DNA of 64,000 nucleotides. It comes from Nemertoderma westbladi (taxonomy: Eukaryota; Xenacoelomorpha; Nemertodermatida; Nemertodermatidae). The notes beneath the pieces were generated by a model. The model worked only from the letters and a program-made list of their open reading frames with translations. It ran no database searches and was not told the origin of the DNA. This document shows, in pieces, positions 23,161 through 33,943 of the stretch (positions within the stretch are counted from its first letter, which is position 1; every line of letters begins with the position of its first letter). The position numbers were made by a program, and so were the translations under genes. Location of the stretch: contig JAUCBJ010008611.1 of the NCBI GenBank assembly GCA_032718475.1, positions 1-64,000 of the forward strand, written 5' to 3'.

Positions 23161-23595
23161 ATAGCAGAGTGAGTGACCATGTATATTTCTATAAGATGCA
23201 TTGGGAAGGGCTATTCAGCTGAGGCTGTAATAGCCTCAGCGGTGGTTGAAAGAGTGAGTGAAAACTTGGCACAGAAAGCATTTCCTTGGTAGGTGGCCAT
23301 TCCTATAGAATAGCATTACTAGGCCATCTCTATCCATTTTTCATGAGTGCCAGCTGGTGTTTTTATCATTGCACCAATGGCGTTTTTTCGTTTACGTCTA
23401 TTTTTCGAGCCCAGAGGCTATGGACGGAGTAGCCGATCATTCCAGGGACCTTAGAATCCGGTCAGCCAGCCGCTGTGAAAATTTCATCAAAATCGTTAGA
23501 GTAGTTTTGGCTGTAGATCAGCCAGCCAGCCAGCCAGTCAGTCAGCCAGCCAGCCACGAGCAATTCTTACAGTAATGAACCTCTCGGTTCCTAAC
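23161..23595. repeat. Dispersed repeat copy A with a CAGCCAGC tail
   Basis: The segment from catagcagagtgagtgacc to ctcggttcctaac is about 85-90% alike to 25930-26340, by eye, over its last 300 bp (tttccttgttaggtggccattcctatagaatagcattactagg and onward). Near its end it reads aaatttcatcaaaatcgttagagtagtttt, then a (CAGC)n tail. A 3' end of this style is common in SINE/LINE families of invertebrates; that assignment is an inference. A more diverged relative is at 45767-46235. Confidence 0.65.
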
Positions 23596-23653
23596 TAGTG
23601 ACGGGCCTAGTGGCCCGATAAGGAACCGACTTTTTATTTCAAATAAAAGAGAC

Positions 23654-24745
23654 AACGAGCTCGGCTCGGTCTGGCATGATTGGGCCCGATTCAGTTCGAC
23701 TTGGCTTGATCGGCTCGGTTTGGCTCGACTCGGCTTGATTGGGCTCGACTCGACTCAGCTCGATTCGGCTCAATCGGCTTGATTGGGTTCGACTCGGCTC
23801 GGTCCGGCTCGACTTGGCTCAATTGGGCTCGACTCGGCTCGATTGGTCTCGACTCTGCTCGGTAGGGCATGAATCGGCTCGATTGGGATTGATTGAGCTT
23901 GACTCGGCTCGATTTGGCTCAACTTGGCTCAGTCCGGCTAGACTGGGCTCGGTCCGGCTCAGTCTGGCTCGACTCGGCTTGATTAGGCTCAACTCGGCTC
24001 TGTCCGGCTCGTCTCAAATTGATTGGGCTCGACTCGGCTTGATTGGGCTCGACTTGACACATCTCGATTCGGCTCAATCGGCTTGATTGGGTTCGACTCG
24101 GCTCGGTCCGGCTCGTTCCGGCTCGACTTGGCTCGAATTGGCTCGATTGGGCTCGACTCGGCTCGATTGGGCTCGAATCGGCTCGATTGGGATTGATTGA
24201 GCTTGACTCGGCTTGATTTGGCTCAACTTGGCTCAGTCCGGCTCGACTTAGGCTTGATTGGGCTCGACTCGGCTCTATTGGGCTCGACTCGATTCGATTG
24301 GGCTCGACTCGGCTTGATTGGGCTCGACTCGACTCAGTCCAGCTCAATTTGGCGTGACATGGCTCAATTGGGCTCGGTCTGAGTCGACTCAGCTCGATTC
24401 GGCTCAATCGGCTCGATTGGGTTCAACTCGGCTCGGTCTGGCTCGACTTGGCTCAATCCGCTCGACTCGGCTCGATTGGGATTGATTGGGCTTGACTCGG
24501 CTCAATTTGTCTCAACTTGGCTCAGTCTGGCTCGATTGGGCTCGGTCCGGCTCAATTAGGCTCGACTAGGATTGATTGGACTAGACTCGGCTCTATTGGG
24601 CTTGCCTCGCCACAGTCTGGCTCGACTAGGCTTGATTTGGCTCAACTCGGCTCCGTTCGGCTTGACTCGGCTCGATTGGGCTCGACTCGGCTTGATCGCC
24701 TCGATTGGTTCTATTCGGCTCGATCAGTATGATTCGGCTCGATTG
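23654..24745. repeat. GGCTCGACT minisatellite, composite copy 2
   Basis: Same degenerate array as at 1-867, again running directly into the tgacacacgctgctgga junction and the CACGTG repeat. This copy is about 1.1 kb. It translates to the same Leu/Arg/Ser repeats, which are not genes. Confidence 0.9.
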
Positions 24746-25552
24746 ACACACGCTGCTGGAATGGTCAAAGCCAAACTCATGTGCTGCTCGAAGGGACAAA
24801 GTCAAACAGTGTGCCTATTATTTGATGTAACTCACGTGCTGCTCGAAGGGCGCAACATCATTTATTTAATTTAATTTAATTTAATTTCGTACACCAAATA
24901 TACAGATGGGTACACAAAGCACAATAGGTTAATAATACAAGCACTATTATAAAATAATATGATATGTCTAAGTACTGCAGATCTAAGAAGGTAATTAATT
25001 ATGATGAAGATACACTTTTTAAAATATTACTCAATTCCTGGCGGGTAAAGCCATCTACAATACCTCCGTTGTTTAGGCACCAAATAATTTCCCTACAAAA
25101 ATTAACTCGCCACTTATCTGCGTTCAGTAACGGTACATAAGTAAGATTAGATACCGCACGAGATGTCAGCAATTCAAGATTAAATATGTTACACATGTTT
25201 CCTATTTCTCGTAAATTTCTCCCAGACCGGGTACGACAATCAACTAAACATATATTAGCAAGAAAACGAATGCACATTTTGTTAGACCTACGTAATGATA
25301 AACAAAATGAAACGAAGCGAGAGTAAAGCATAATACACGGGTGTTTAAACTGCACTAGGTTTTCAACAATATATCGATGAGAATTAAATGGTAATCCAAA
25401 AATCATTCTAACATTTACATTCCAGGTGCTCAAGGGTCAAAGCAAAACTCACGTGCTGCTACTGTAGAAGGGACAAAGTCAAACATTGTGTCTAATATTT
25501 GATTAACTCACGTGCTGCTCGAAGGGCGCAACTACATATATCGAAACAAGCC
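24746..25552. repeat. CACGTG repeat, copy 2, split by a LINE
   Basis: Homologous to 868-1207 but interrupted at gcgcaacatcat by the insertion at 24861-25427. One E-box is mutated to catgtg (about 24779), and one unit carries the insert actgta (about 25455). Confidence 0.8.
24861..25427 (-). mobile_element. 5'-truncated LINE inserted in the CACGTG repeat
   Basis: Comparison with the uninterrupted copy (960-1000) shows about 567 extra bases here. On the minus strand the insert ends in a pentanucleotide tail (AAATT)n. Its 3' part encodes a frame (25433-24999, 144 codons) with MIFGLPFNSHRYIVENL, KMCIRFLANICLVDCRTRSG and WRVNFCREIIWCL, which looks like the C-terminal tail of an L2/CR1-group reverse-transcriptase polyprotein. 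The 5' truncation and microsatellite tail fit target-primed reverse transcription. No target duplication is obvious because the target is itself repetitive. Confidence 0.8.
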
Positions 25553-25570
25553 CCTGTCTTGTATTTTAAT

Positions 25571-25686
25571 AATAATATACACTCCCCAACGGGGTAAATG
25601 AAATTCGGTAAAATCATAATATTATTTTATCAATAAAATAGATATAAAATAAAAATAATAATAAATCAATTTGTATTTTAATTATA
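25571..25686. mobile_element. Small insertion (about 115 bp) in composite copy 2
   Basis: Copy 1 reads cttgtattttaattatatgg. Here ttgtattttaat occurs twice, with about 105 bases between (aataatatacactcccc to aaatcaat). The repeat pair behaves like a 12-bp duplication around an AT-rich insert. The family is unknown. Confidence 0.45.
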
Positions 25687-25929
25687 TCAGAAATCGTTGC
25701 CATGCATAATGTACTATATTTGGGTCCCATGACCCACCCCATTGAACAGCTTTGCTTACATCTGATCCCAAATTAACTTCCCTCTACGAAAATTATTTTA
25801 ATTAAATACATGCAACATAGCAGTCTACTCTACAGTCAACAGTAGTAGGCCTACACAATAACTAAAATTGCATTCAGCTTACCAGCTATTCGCATTAAGC
25901 TAATAGATATTCGATTTCATTGGATTCAG

Positions 25930-26340
25930 TGAGTGTGTGAGGGCTATTGGGAGAGCAATCAGCTTATGATGTAATACATTAGAATCCCACGGCTTTTGTT
26001 TGCTTACTGTCTGAGTTGTAGAGTGAGGATAATACTTGGCAGAGAAAGCATTTCCTTGTTAGGTGGCCATTCCTATAGAATAGCATTACTAGGCTATCTC
26101 TATCCATTTTTCATGAGTGCCAGCTGGTGTTTTTATCATTGCGCCTATGGCGTTTTTTCGTTTATGTCTATTTTTCGAGCCCACGGCTCATGGACGAAAT
26201 AGCGGAACATACCAGGGACCTTAAAATCGCGGTATCTAGCCGCTGTGAAAATTTCATCAAAATCGTTAGAGTAGTTTTGGCTGTAGATTAGCCAGTCAGC
26301 CAACAATTCTTACAGTAATGAACCTCTCGGTTCCTAATTA
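25930..26340. repeat. Dispersed repeat copy B
   Basis: Partner of 23161-23595. It shares the string from agaaagcatttccttg to aatgaacctctcggttccta. Together the two copies flank the composite minisatellite/E-box unit in the same orientation. Confidence 0.65.
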
Positions 26341-26520
26341 CTACTGTAGCTACCATAATAAAATCACTATACTCAACCATTAGGCAGGCTTGGCTTGGGA
26401 GGTAGCCATTGCACATACATACATACACTGGTCTACTTATCTGGATGCGAGCTTGCTTGCATCCTTCCCCCTTTTCTTACCCCCTCATCCGTGCCACCAC
26501 TGGTTCAGCCAAACAACCCA

Positions 26521-26740
26521 GGCAGCTCCGTAGCCCATCATTGTTCCAATTCTTCCGGTAGGCTATCATTACGGCTCTCCTAATTTGTTTCAAATTTGTT
26601 TCACTGGCATACTTAACATTGTTCCAATTTTTTGAGCTCCGTAGCCCATCATTGTTCGAATTCTCCGGTAGACTATCATTACGGCCATCGTAATTTGTTT
26701 CAAATTTGTTTCACTGGCATACATAGCATTGCAGGTAGGA
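26521..26740. repeat. Two tandem copies of a 111-bp unit
   Basis: agctccgtagcccatcattg starts at about 26524 and again at 26635; both are followed by tatcattacgg and aatttgtttcaaatttgtttcactggcata. No frame is kept. The function is unknown. Confidence 0.7.
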
Positions 26741-26902
26741 CACCATTACGTGGCGGTGGCTCCTAATTTGTTTCAATTATGTTCCAATTTTGTTTCAACT
26801 AACAGAGACATACTAGTGGCAGTACGCGCGTTTAATAAGCTGAATTAGTTAGTTGGTTTGGTAGGTACCGGTACCGACAGCAGGATTGCTACCGGAATGT
26901 AG

Positions 26903-28269
26903 CAGAGGCGTAGCGAGCCCTTCTGGCGCCCAGGGGAATGAAGCTAACTTCAATAATTTTAACTTTTCTTTTATGATGTTGTTTTCTTAAATATTATATC
27001 TAAGATCTAACAGTATACTGTAACTATATCAGAGTTATTTTAGACAAGTTTGATATAGCAGTATAGTGCGCTTAAATAATGTTTTGCTGATTGTAATGGT
27101 ATTTCCTCTCTATGTGGAATCAAACAAGGATCTTTGATTTCGCTTTCACTTTTTAATTTTTACCTTCTAACATAGGCAGTATGCCTATGTTTCGCCTATG
27201 GCCTTCTGTATTTGCCGAAGCAATGGAAAGCAACAACGGCTGCTGTGTTTACCATATTCCGTTTGGATTGATTTCATACGCAGATGATATAATTGTATTA
27301 GGCACATCCCCCAGCCTGGTTGAACAAAAGGTTAACCCACTAGCGACGTCCCTCAATAATATGCAGTTAAAAATAGATATATCTAAAACTCACTGGACTG
27401 TTATAAATAGTTACGGAACACAATGTTTCGTTTCACTCCTGTTTTCATGAACATCCAATCACATCTCATTCCTTCAGTAGACTCAATCACCTTTTTGGTA
27501 TACCAGATCACGAACACCCACTTTATATACTCCCATTGTATTCGCCTTCTAACAATACATTCTGTAGAGTTTCATCGGCGTGGATGGACAGTTCGGAAGT
27601 TACCCGTTAGTACAGTAACTCACTTATGGAACAGTATCGCACTCCCTTCTATTCTTTACTGTAATAGCCTCACTTTCAGTGTTGGATCACTCTTCAACAC
27701 AAAATTAAAGTTGATGGATGCGTTCTATACGAAAATCTTGCGGGGTTTGCTTCATGTTGGGAACTATGTATGTTCAGAATTTAGTTCTCTACGAACTTTT
27801 TCACAATGGTCATCTAAGTTGTAAGTCATTCAGATCTTGCTTAAGGTGCATTTTTCGGGTCAAAACTTGTCCAAATTTACTTCTACAAACCTTTCTCAGG
27901 ATTCTTATGGAAACTGATTACAGTAAGTGATATGATATTTCCAGTAGGAATTGCTACCTATCAAATACATACCGAAAAGCTCATAGCCAATACGATCTAC
28001 CAGCCCTAGGGTCCATTTTAACTTCCGATTACTGTAAACGCAACCTTAACAACCGATTAAGAAGACAAACATCGTCGCCCGAAACGAAAGCAGGTGCATG
28101 CTTCATCTCCAACTGCTATAGTCTTACGGACATCAACTTGCAACAAAACACCAGAGGATTTTGGAATTTGCGGGTTATTGAGAACAGGAATGAGAACAGA
28201 ATTCCCTGACATTTCAGCGCCCCTGAGAGAGTACGCCCGGGGAAACGCCCCCCCGTCGCTACGCCTCTG
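26903..28269. mobile_element. hAT transposon copy (1367 bp) with 8-bp TSD and LINE debris inside
   Basis: Ends CAGAGGCGTAGCGAG (left) and, reversed, CAGAGGCGTAGCGACG (right). Exact 8-bp direct repeats gaatgtag flank it at 26895-26902 and 28270-28277. These are textbook hAT features. The interior holds no hAT transposase; instead it has a decayed reverse transcriptase on the plus strand (27181-27830). Confidence 0.92.
27181..27830 (+). pseudogene. Decayed LINE reverse transcriptase (YADD region)
   Basis: One frame gives FGLISYADDIIVLGTSPSLV then KVNPLATSLNNMQLKIDISKT, the catalytic YADD motif C and downstream palm of a non-LTR reverse transcriptase. A second frame (27560-27800) gives RKLPVSTVTHLWNSIALPSILYC, resembling the thumb/C-terminal part. 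Frame changes and stops separate the pieces, so this is a fossil. It lies wholly inside the hAT copy at 26903-28269, so either the LINE was captured before the hAT moved or it was inserted later. The family is probably L2/CR1-like. Confidence 0.75.
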
Positions 28270-28277
28270 GAATGTAG

Positions 28278-29300
28278 GAGGTTTACCTAATTAAATAATT
28301 TTGTATTATGGAGTTGTTTTTCTTTATTACAGTAGTTAAGTGTGTATATACGATCTACGCGAGTGAACCAGTTCGCCGACATAGGATAGCAAACCTAGCG
28401 ACCGTTGCTTAGCGACCGGGCCGCATCGATATGATAAAACCAACGGATTTCTCTAAGTAAACCCGACCGATTTAGGCATACGTACTGCCATTAGTAGTTT
28501 ATTAACTAATATACTACGAACGCCCTTGTAATTATATTGCCCCTTTACAATATATTTTGCCCCTTTTAAAATATCTTCCCCATATTGCAATACCCCCAAC
28601 CCCCCCTCAACCTATTGTATCTATTAACTATAGCATAGCTGGTAATTATTGTAATTTCTAAACTCTTTGTTTTTATTTATTTAACATTAATTAACTTTGC
28701 AATCACCACCGAGTCGTGATGGGAACCACGGAATACTTTTTGATGGCTGCCGAGTGCCGATTACTACCAGTGCAGTATATTTAAGAGTCCTATATGTAAT
28801 AACTAAGTGTAGTACAGTAACAACATCAATATAACTTCACCCGGAATAAACTGGAATAACATATGAAGTCCGGGTCCTCTGCCCTTGAAACCTATTGGCG
28901 ATCTGGAAAAGAACCTTGATAAAGTCCCATAACTTTGATATCGCCGCTCGCTGATGCTGGGCTGAGCAGTTAAAGCGCACAATGCTATATTCAGTTGATT
29001 GACAGGACGTGTAAACAAAGAGGCCCCCTGATGCTTGGCGACGGCAAGGAAAGCAAGGGATGTGGGCAGTTTACTCAATGGGTAGCTGCCTGGCTACACC
29101 ATTACATTACGGTGGGGGGGGGGGTAGGTCGAAACTCAGTGGGTTTAAATTTTAAATTAATGGCATCTCTTACACTATCAACAAAAATATTAATAAAATC
29201 ATTATATTTATTTTTAGGCAACAAGCGCCACTATACTGAATTAAAGTTCAATATATATTTTTGAATATTCTCTACCTTAATATTTCCAGGTAGGGCCTAT
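28278..29300. other. Interval without a recognisable gene
   Basis: AT-rich at 28278-28800, then mixed composition. A minus-strand frame at 28803-29078 (91 codons) has no recognisable motif and no clear splice context. A 12-G run occurs near 29113. Confidence 0.5.
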
Positions 29301-29315
29301 GGTTGCTCTAACGAG

Positions 29316-30141
29316 GTCGTGACCCTAGGCGTTGAAGGGACGACTGGACGACCCCATTGCCTCGTTAGCGACTGCCACCGATGCGTCCGGAGTCCTTCTC
29401 TTCAGGAAGGAGATGCAGACATTGTGGCCGAGCAATCGGTCCACATTAAATGTCTGCAGGACCAGGACGGCGAAGACGGAGCGAGGGGAACTCGGGGGGG
29501 AGGATAAGTTCCTTAAATTTATCGATGAGGGCGCTGAATTGGACTGTGTGGCTGAGGTTGAGCTCGAGGACGAGGGTGAGGAAAGAACGAAACAGTCGAC
29601 ACCCTTCCACGACGTCATGTCGCCGCCGCTACGCTACAGCCACCATCCCCTGTGAGTGACGTCACGTCCGCATCACTCACACGGCCGCCACCACCACCAC
29701 CGACTTCCACGGTGACACCAACGGCATAGCCATCGACTTCGCGGTATTGGCTGCGTTATTACTGCATCATATAACGCGTTAGACCAATACGACAGGCAGC
29801 CACTACTACGATTTGGTACTGCGAATGAGAGTGCAACATCGGGGGTGAGTAAGGGGCGTTTTGTGACAGCTTCGGCTGTACGCAAGGCGCATCTTGGGCA
29901 GGGGGTAGCTGCCTCTGATGTGACACGTAGTCGTGTCACAGAGGAGTTGGTCAGGAAGTTGTCCGAGGAGATTCGGGGACACGCACTTCCCCGTATCGAC
30001 GGGACAGAGAAGAGAGGCTACGAGTCAAGGAATGCAAGAATTCTTAAGAGGTATTCTGTCATTGCCACCTCTTTGACTCGTAGCCCCTTTATGGAAGAAT
30101 GCCCCCTGGCCCTTCTCCCTATCAACGAGAGAACATTCTAA
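29316..30141 (+). pseudogene. GC-rich coding-like block, unrecognised
   Basis: Base composition jumps compared with its flanks. Two plus-strand frames look protein-like: 29332-29655 (107 codons, acidic, with EDKFLKFIDEGAELD) and 29845-30141 (98 codons, with RVTEELVRKLSEEIRG). Stops and a Pro-rich, frame-shifted stretch lie between them. Just downstream (about 30240-30340) a third frame reads DVPGSVWDAVFMEDP. It resembles a decayed mobile-element protein or a spliced gene, but no family is recognised. Two inverted repeats lie inside (29919-29940 and 30014-30083). Confidence 0.35.
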
Positions 30142-30341
30142 CTGGATCATATCCAATGAGAAGCGACTAGAGAGAGTCACATGTGAGAAAGGGCAGAACA
30201 TTCCCATTATCCGTAGGGAGACCATTCAGGTTTCGGCGATGTCCCCGGTTCGGTCTGGGACGCTGTGTTTATGGAGGACCCAGTGGTACCTGTGCCTGTG
30301 GCGCTGAATGTGATCGCCCCACATTTGCGGCGATATAATAA

Positions 30342-31060
30342 TACATGTTTATAGCATTATTTAATAAAGAACATAATCTACAAGTATATTAGTATGCCAT
30401 ATATATATCATATATATAGTATGTTTAATAGATTTAATTTTATAAACTTATGGATTTAATGTTTCAAAAATATAACAAGCTTGCCAGCGAGCCATTGGTT
30501 GAATACAATGGGCCCTGTCAGCCAGGTTTCCAGATCAAGGCTTCATTACATTTTAGTAAGCTGCAACAAGGCCTGTACGAAAAGTTACTGCAATCCGATT
30601 GGCTGTAGTAGTAGATTTAATAGGATGTTTTACTATGCCCCCCATGGGGCTAAAGGGGCAAGAAAGGGCCGTAAACAACGGAACGATTCTGAGCGGTGTG
30701 TAAGTAACGGACGCGGATTGGTCGGGAGTGGGCTAAATGCAGCTTATAACTGATTCCCCGTTGGAGGTTTTGCCGGCGTTGACCCTATCTGGTACACTTT
30801 TTGTCGTTTCTCCTTAAGGCCAGATTATAAAACGCGAGTGTTTAGTTCTTATTAGTTGTTTAGCCTCGGCTCTAGCACCTTGACGTCTTCTAATTAGTTG
30901 TTTGTCCCACCCTCGCGAAAGCGAAGTAATAATAAATTAATTGACCGTCACCGTGGGTTGAACCAGCGCTATACGTACGTTTCGGCCTCATTAGTAGCGC
31001 TAACCAGTTCAGCCACTTGCCCGAGACATTTTGCTCTCCCACATAATCGACTTCTATTGA
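30342..31060. other. Interval without a recognisable gene
   Basis: AT-rich at first, then mixed. Short frames at 30481-30753 and 30898-31245 show no motif. Nothing further can be supported. Confidence 0.5.
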
Positions 31061-31099
31061 AAAAAGATTATGTCTTATCAAATAAATTTGATACTTCTT

Positions 31100-31430
31100 G
31101 TCAACAAAAAGTGGAGAATCAGCATGACTGCCAGGCATACTGTTCAACCTACAGTAATTGGTTCGGACCACAGAATCGTGACTGCAGAGATCAGACTCAG
31201 TTTGAGAGCCAGCAAACCCAGGACAAGCGAGCAAATCAACTATGACTGGGAGAAACTCAGAACTGACAATGCTGTAAAGGATGCTTACACAGTAGAAGTT
31301 CAAAACCGCTTTGAAGTACTTCAGTCAATGGATGAAGACCAGCCCACCGATTCAATATACCAGAATATAATAAAAGCCCACAAGGAATCAGCCAAGAGGC
31401 ATATCCCCCAGAAACCCAAACAAAAACGTA
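31100..31430 (+). pseudogene. LINE endonuclease C-terminal fragment
   Basis: Encodes TVIGSDHRIVTAEIRLSLRA, then KPRTSEQINYDWEKLRTDNA and VQNRFEVLQ. The SDH motif and the R-L-S-L-R-A-S phrase match the end of an APE-type endonuclease, and the same phrase occurs in the LINE at 42013-45766 (SSDHRLIVAKVRLSLRAS). Only about 330 bp remain; the reverse transcriptase is absent. It is a fragment of a related but different LINE. Confidence 0.75.
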
Positions 31431-31689
31431 TACTTGTAATACATACACACACAACCACATCGTGTTTTTGAACGGCTCAACTCTTGACAAGAACTACCCT
31501 GGCCTATTAACTAACCTAGTCTTCTCTCTATAATTAAATATTTATTTACTCCTTATGGAAACTGTGTAGGAGGTGAAGGCGGTTGTGAAATATCCTGCAT
31601 AAGTTGGTATCGGATCCGGTAAAAGGGTTGACAGTGAAAATAATAATTCGTTATAAAGTAAAACCTAAAATGTAACGTGGCCAAACTAC

Positions 31690-31760
31690 CAGTTTTTTTT
31701 CCTACCTATGTTTTAACCCTATTGCCCCCCCCCCCCCCCCTGGGGGGGGGGGGGGTTGGA
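31690..31760. repeat. Aaccctatt repeat with C16-T-G14 palindrome
   Basis: ttttaaccctattg is followed by 16 C (31725-31740), one T, then 14 G (31742-31755). The same aaccctatt lead-in precedes the G-runs at 9339 and 11346. Confidence 0.75.
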
Positions 31761-32042
31761 GGTGGGTCATTTTATATTTTTTTTGTAATTCATCTGTATC
31801 TTTGAATCAGGTTTGTTGGGAAACCGGAGATTTCGAAACTTTTACTAAAATTTAATGGGCTATCCAATAGAGCAAACGCCATTTACATGTTAGTTTTCGT
31901 GCTGTCGTATAGTCAAACAGACTAGATTCTACCGAACATTAAAATTACATCGGATATGAAATCACGGACCTCGAAAACCACCATATTGAAAATGATAGCT
32001 CTGTGGTGTACTTCCTTCATGCCAGACATTATTAACCAACCA

Positions 32043-32236
32043 GACCCCCCCATACGGGCAGTTTTGTGTGGGAATGTTTAAACTTCAAGACAATTTTCTC
32101 GGAATGAATTTTTTCACTCATTTCATAACTATTTCGCCCGTTCTCCATAGTTTTTTTTAACTTGTTCATAAGGTATGCAACCACTTTCGAGTTATTTAGC
32201 AAATTAAAAACAGCAGGGGGGGGTTGCCCCCGCCCT

Positions 32237-32268
<32 letters not shown>

Positions 32269-32480
32269 ATATGCAATAAATTTATACAATGCAAAAACAC
32301 CGTAAGTACAAAAAATAACCCTGAAGTCAAAATATTAATGGAAAGTGATAAATAATCACGTAGAAAAATTTCCCACCCCCAATTGCTTAGGGTTATAAAA
32401 AATTAGTAATTTACGGACATTTTAAACCAACAATCTGAAGGCAAACAGTAATTTGCGTTTTACTCGAAATGACTTTTTGT
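32043..32480. repeat. Dispersed poly-C element, relative of 5690-6270
   Basis: Reverse complement of the repeat in Helitron intron 6. Shared strings include ttctcggaa, tgcaaccactttcgagttatt, cagcggggg-type G/C runs and tttatacaatgcaaaaacaccgtaag. It contains a run of about 29 C ending at 32265. Confidence 0.75.
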
Positions 32481-32611
32481 GACTTGCGGTCTTTTTACAT
32501 TGCACGGCAGATATAATAGCCATACATACAGTAAATCTCTAGTTATCAATCAAATATTCTTGTTCGATTATTATTTAAAAATTTCGGGATGTGGGTTATT
32601 ATTCTCAGCGT

Positions 32612-33570
32612 GGGCCGATCTTTTCCCTAAATATGGCACTATTTTCATAACATTTCCTTAGAAACTTCTTTTATGCTCCTTTTGTTAGGTGGATATGATG
32701 ACTAGGTTTCATAGAAATGTAATAAAATGTCTTTCTGGAATTTTTATGTTGTTGTTGTCAAGATAACCGGGTGCAAAGTTCAAACTTTGCGCGTCTGTAA
32801 TTCAAGATGCCCAGGGATTCTGTTCTTGAGATTTGGTAGGCGAGTAAAGGTAATAAAAGTCTATCAAAATATTTTACAATAAATTCGTTTACATTCCCGT
32901 AGCCATGGTAATATGTATAATGAACAATTTGAATGATAGTCTACCAATTCTATAAAACACTATTCTTATTTGGTTTGTAAGTTTAAATAATCCGTTAAAT
33001 TTGCCAATATTTTATTTTATAATTCGTCAAATTGTGAGACATATTTATAAAGGCCAATAAGTACTAATAAACAAAACTGTCCAATCAGAGAGCAAGACCT
33101 GTGAAGGCATGAAATTTACATTCCAGAATATTACATTTTGGTTAGCAATTATTATAAAAAAAAGTACAGGCCCCAGGCATGTATAAATATATAACAAATA
33201 TATAAATAATAACATAATAATAAATAATATAATAACAAAATATATAACAAATATATAACAAAAACAAATATAACAAATAACATAGAACAAAAAATAACAA
33301 ATATTATGATAGTCTTTTATTCCCTTTACTCGCCTACCAAATCTCAAGAACAGAATCCCTTGTCGTCTTGAATTAAAGTCGCGCAAAGTTTATATACCTT
33401 GCAGTTTGTACCCGGTTATCTTGGCAACTACAAAATAAAAATTCCAGAAAGACATTTTATTCCATTTCTATGAACCCTAGTCATCATATCCACCTAACCA
33501 AAGTTGCATAAGAGAGGTTTCTAAGGAAATATTATGAAAATAGTGTCATAAATAGGGAAACGATCGGCCT
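32612..33570. mobile_element. Foldback element with about 240-bp inverted arms
   Basis: The left arm 32612-32850 starts GGGCCGATCTTTTCCCTAA; the right arm, reversed from 33570, starts AGGCCGATCGTTTCCCTAT. Arms stay alike through tttcataacatttccttagaaac and aaatctcaagaacagaat. The middle is AT-rich with (atataacaa) repeats. No target duplication or coding frame was found. Confidence 0.8.
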
Positions 33571-33943
33571 CCGTTAAGTTCAGCTAATTTTACCTTTAGG
33601 GAAATCTGTCAGAAATATAGTGAAATATATCAGATAGGAATAATAGTAAAATAGTTTCAAGGTCAAAAATTGTTAAATAAAAATTGTAGTAAAAAAAAAG
33701 AGTAAAAAATTAAATAAAACACAATTTGTATTAAAAGTGCTTTTAGTGACCACCCAGCACCCACTACCCCACCCACACGCGTTATTCTACGCAATGTACG
33801 TCATTAAGAGGTAACTTCTAGCACTTCTAGCACTTCTTGTACTTATATAATATGTAATATAATTTTAAAAACACTGCAGACTCAGTAATATCATTAAATC
33901 CCACAATCCAAATTTAATTTCAACTCTATTGCACTATCGTCCA

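Noticed and set aside
23654-24745. tRNA B-box-like GGTTCGACTC strings
   Set aside because: They are part of the minisatellite; no A box, cloverleaf or terminator is present.
28803-29078. 91-codon minus-strand frame with a possible signal-like start
   Set aside because: No recognisable motif, splice context or homology that I can name; length is within chance for this composition.
30890-31303. 137-codon minus-strand frame
   Set aside because: It overlaps the LINE endonuclease fragment on the other strand and has no motif of its own.
33045-33386. Hydrophobic 113-codon minus-strand frame suggestive of a membrane protein
   Set aside because: It is the AT-rich centre and right arm of a foldback element; the hydrophobicity follows from T-rich codons.
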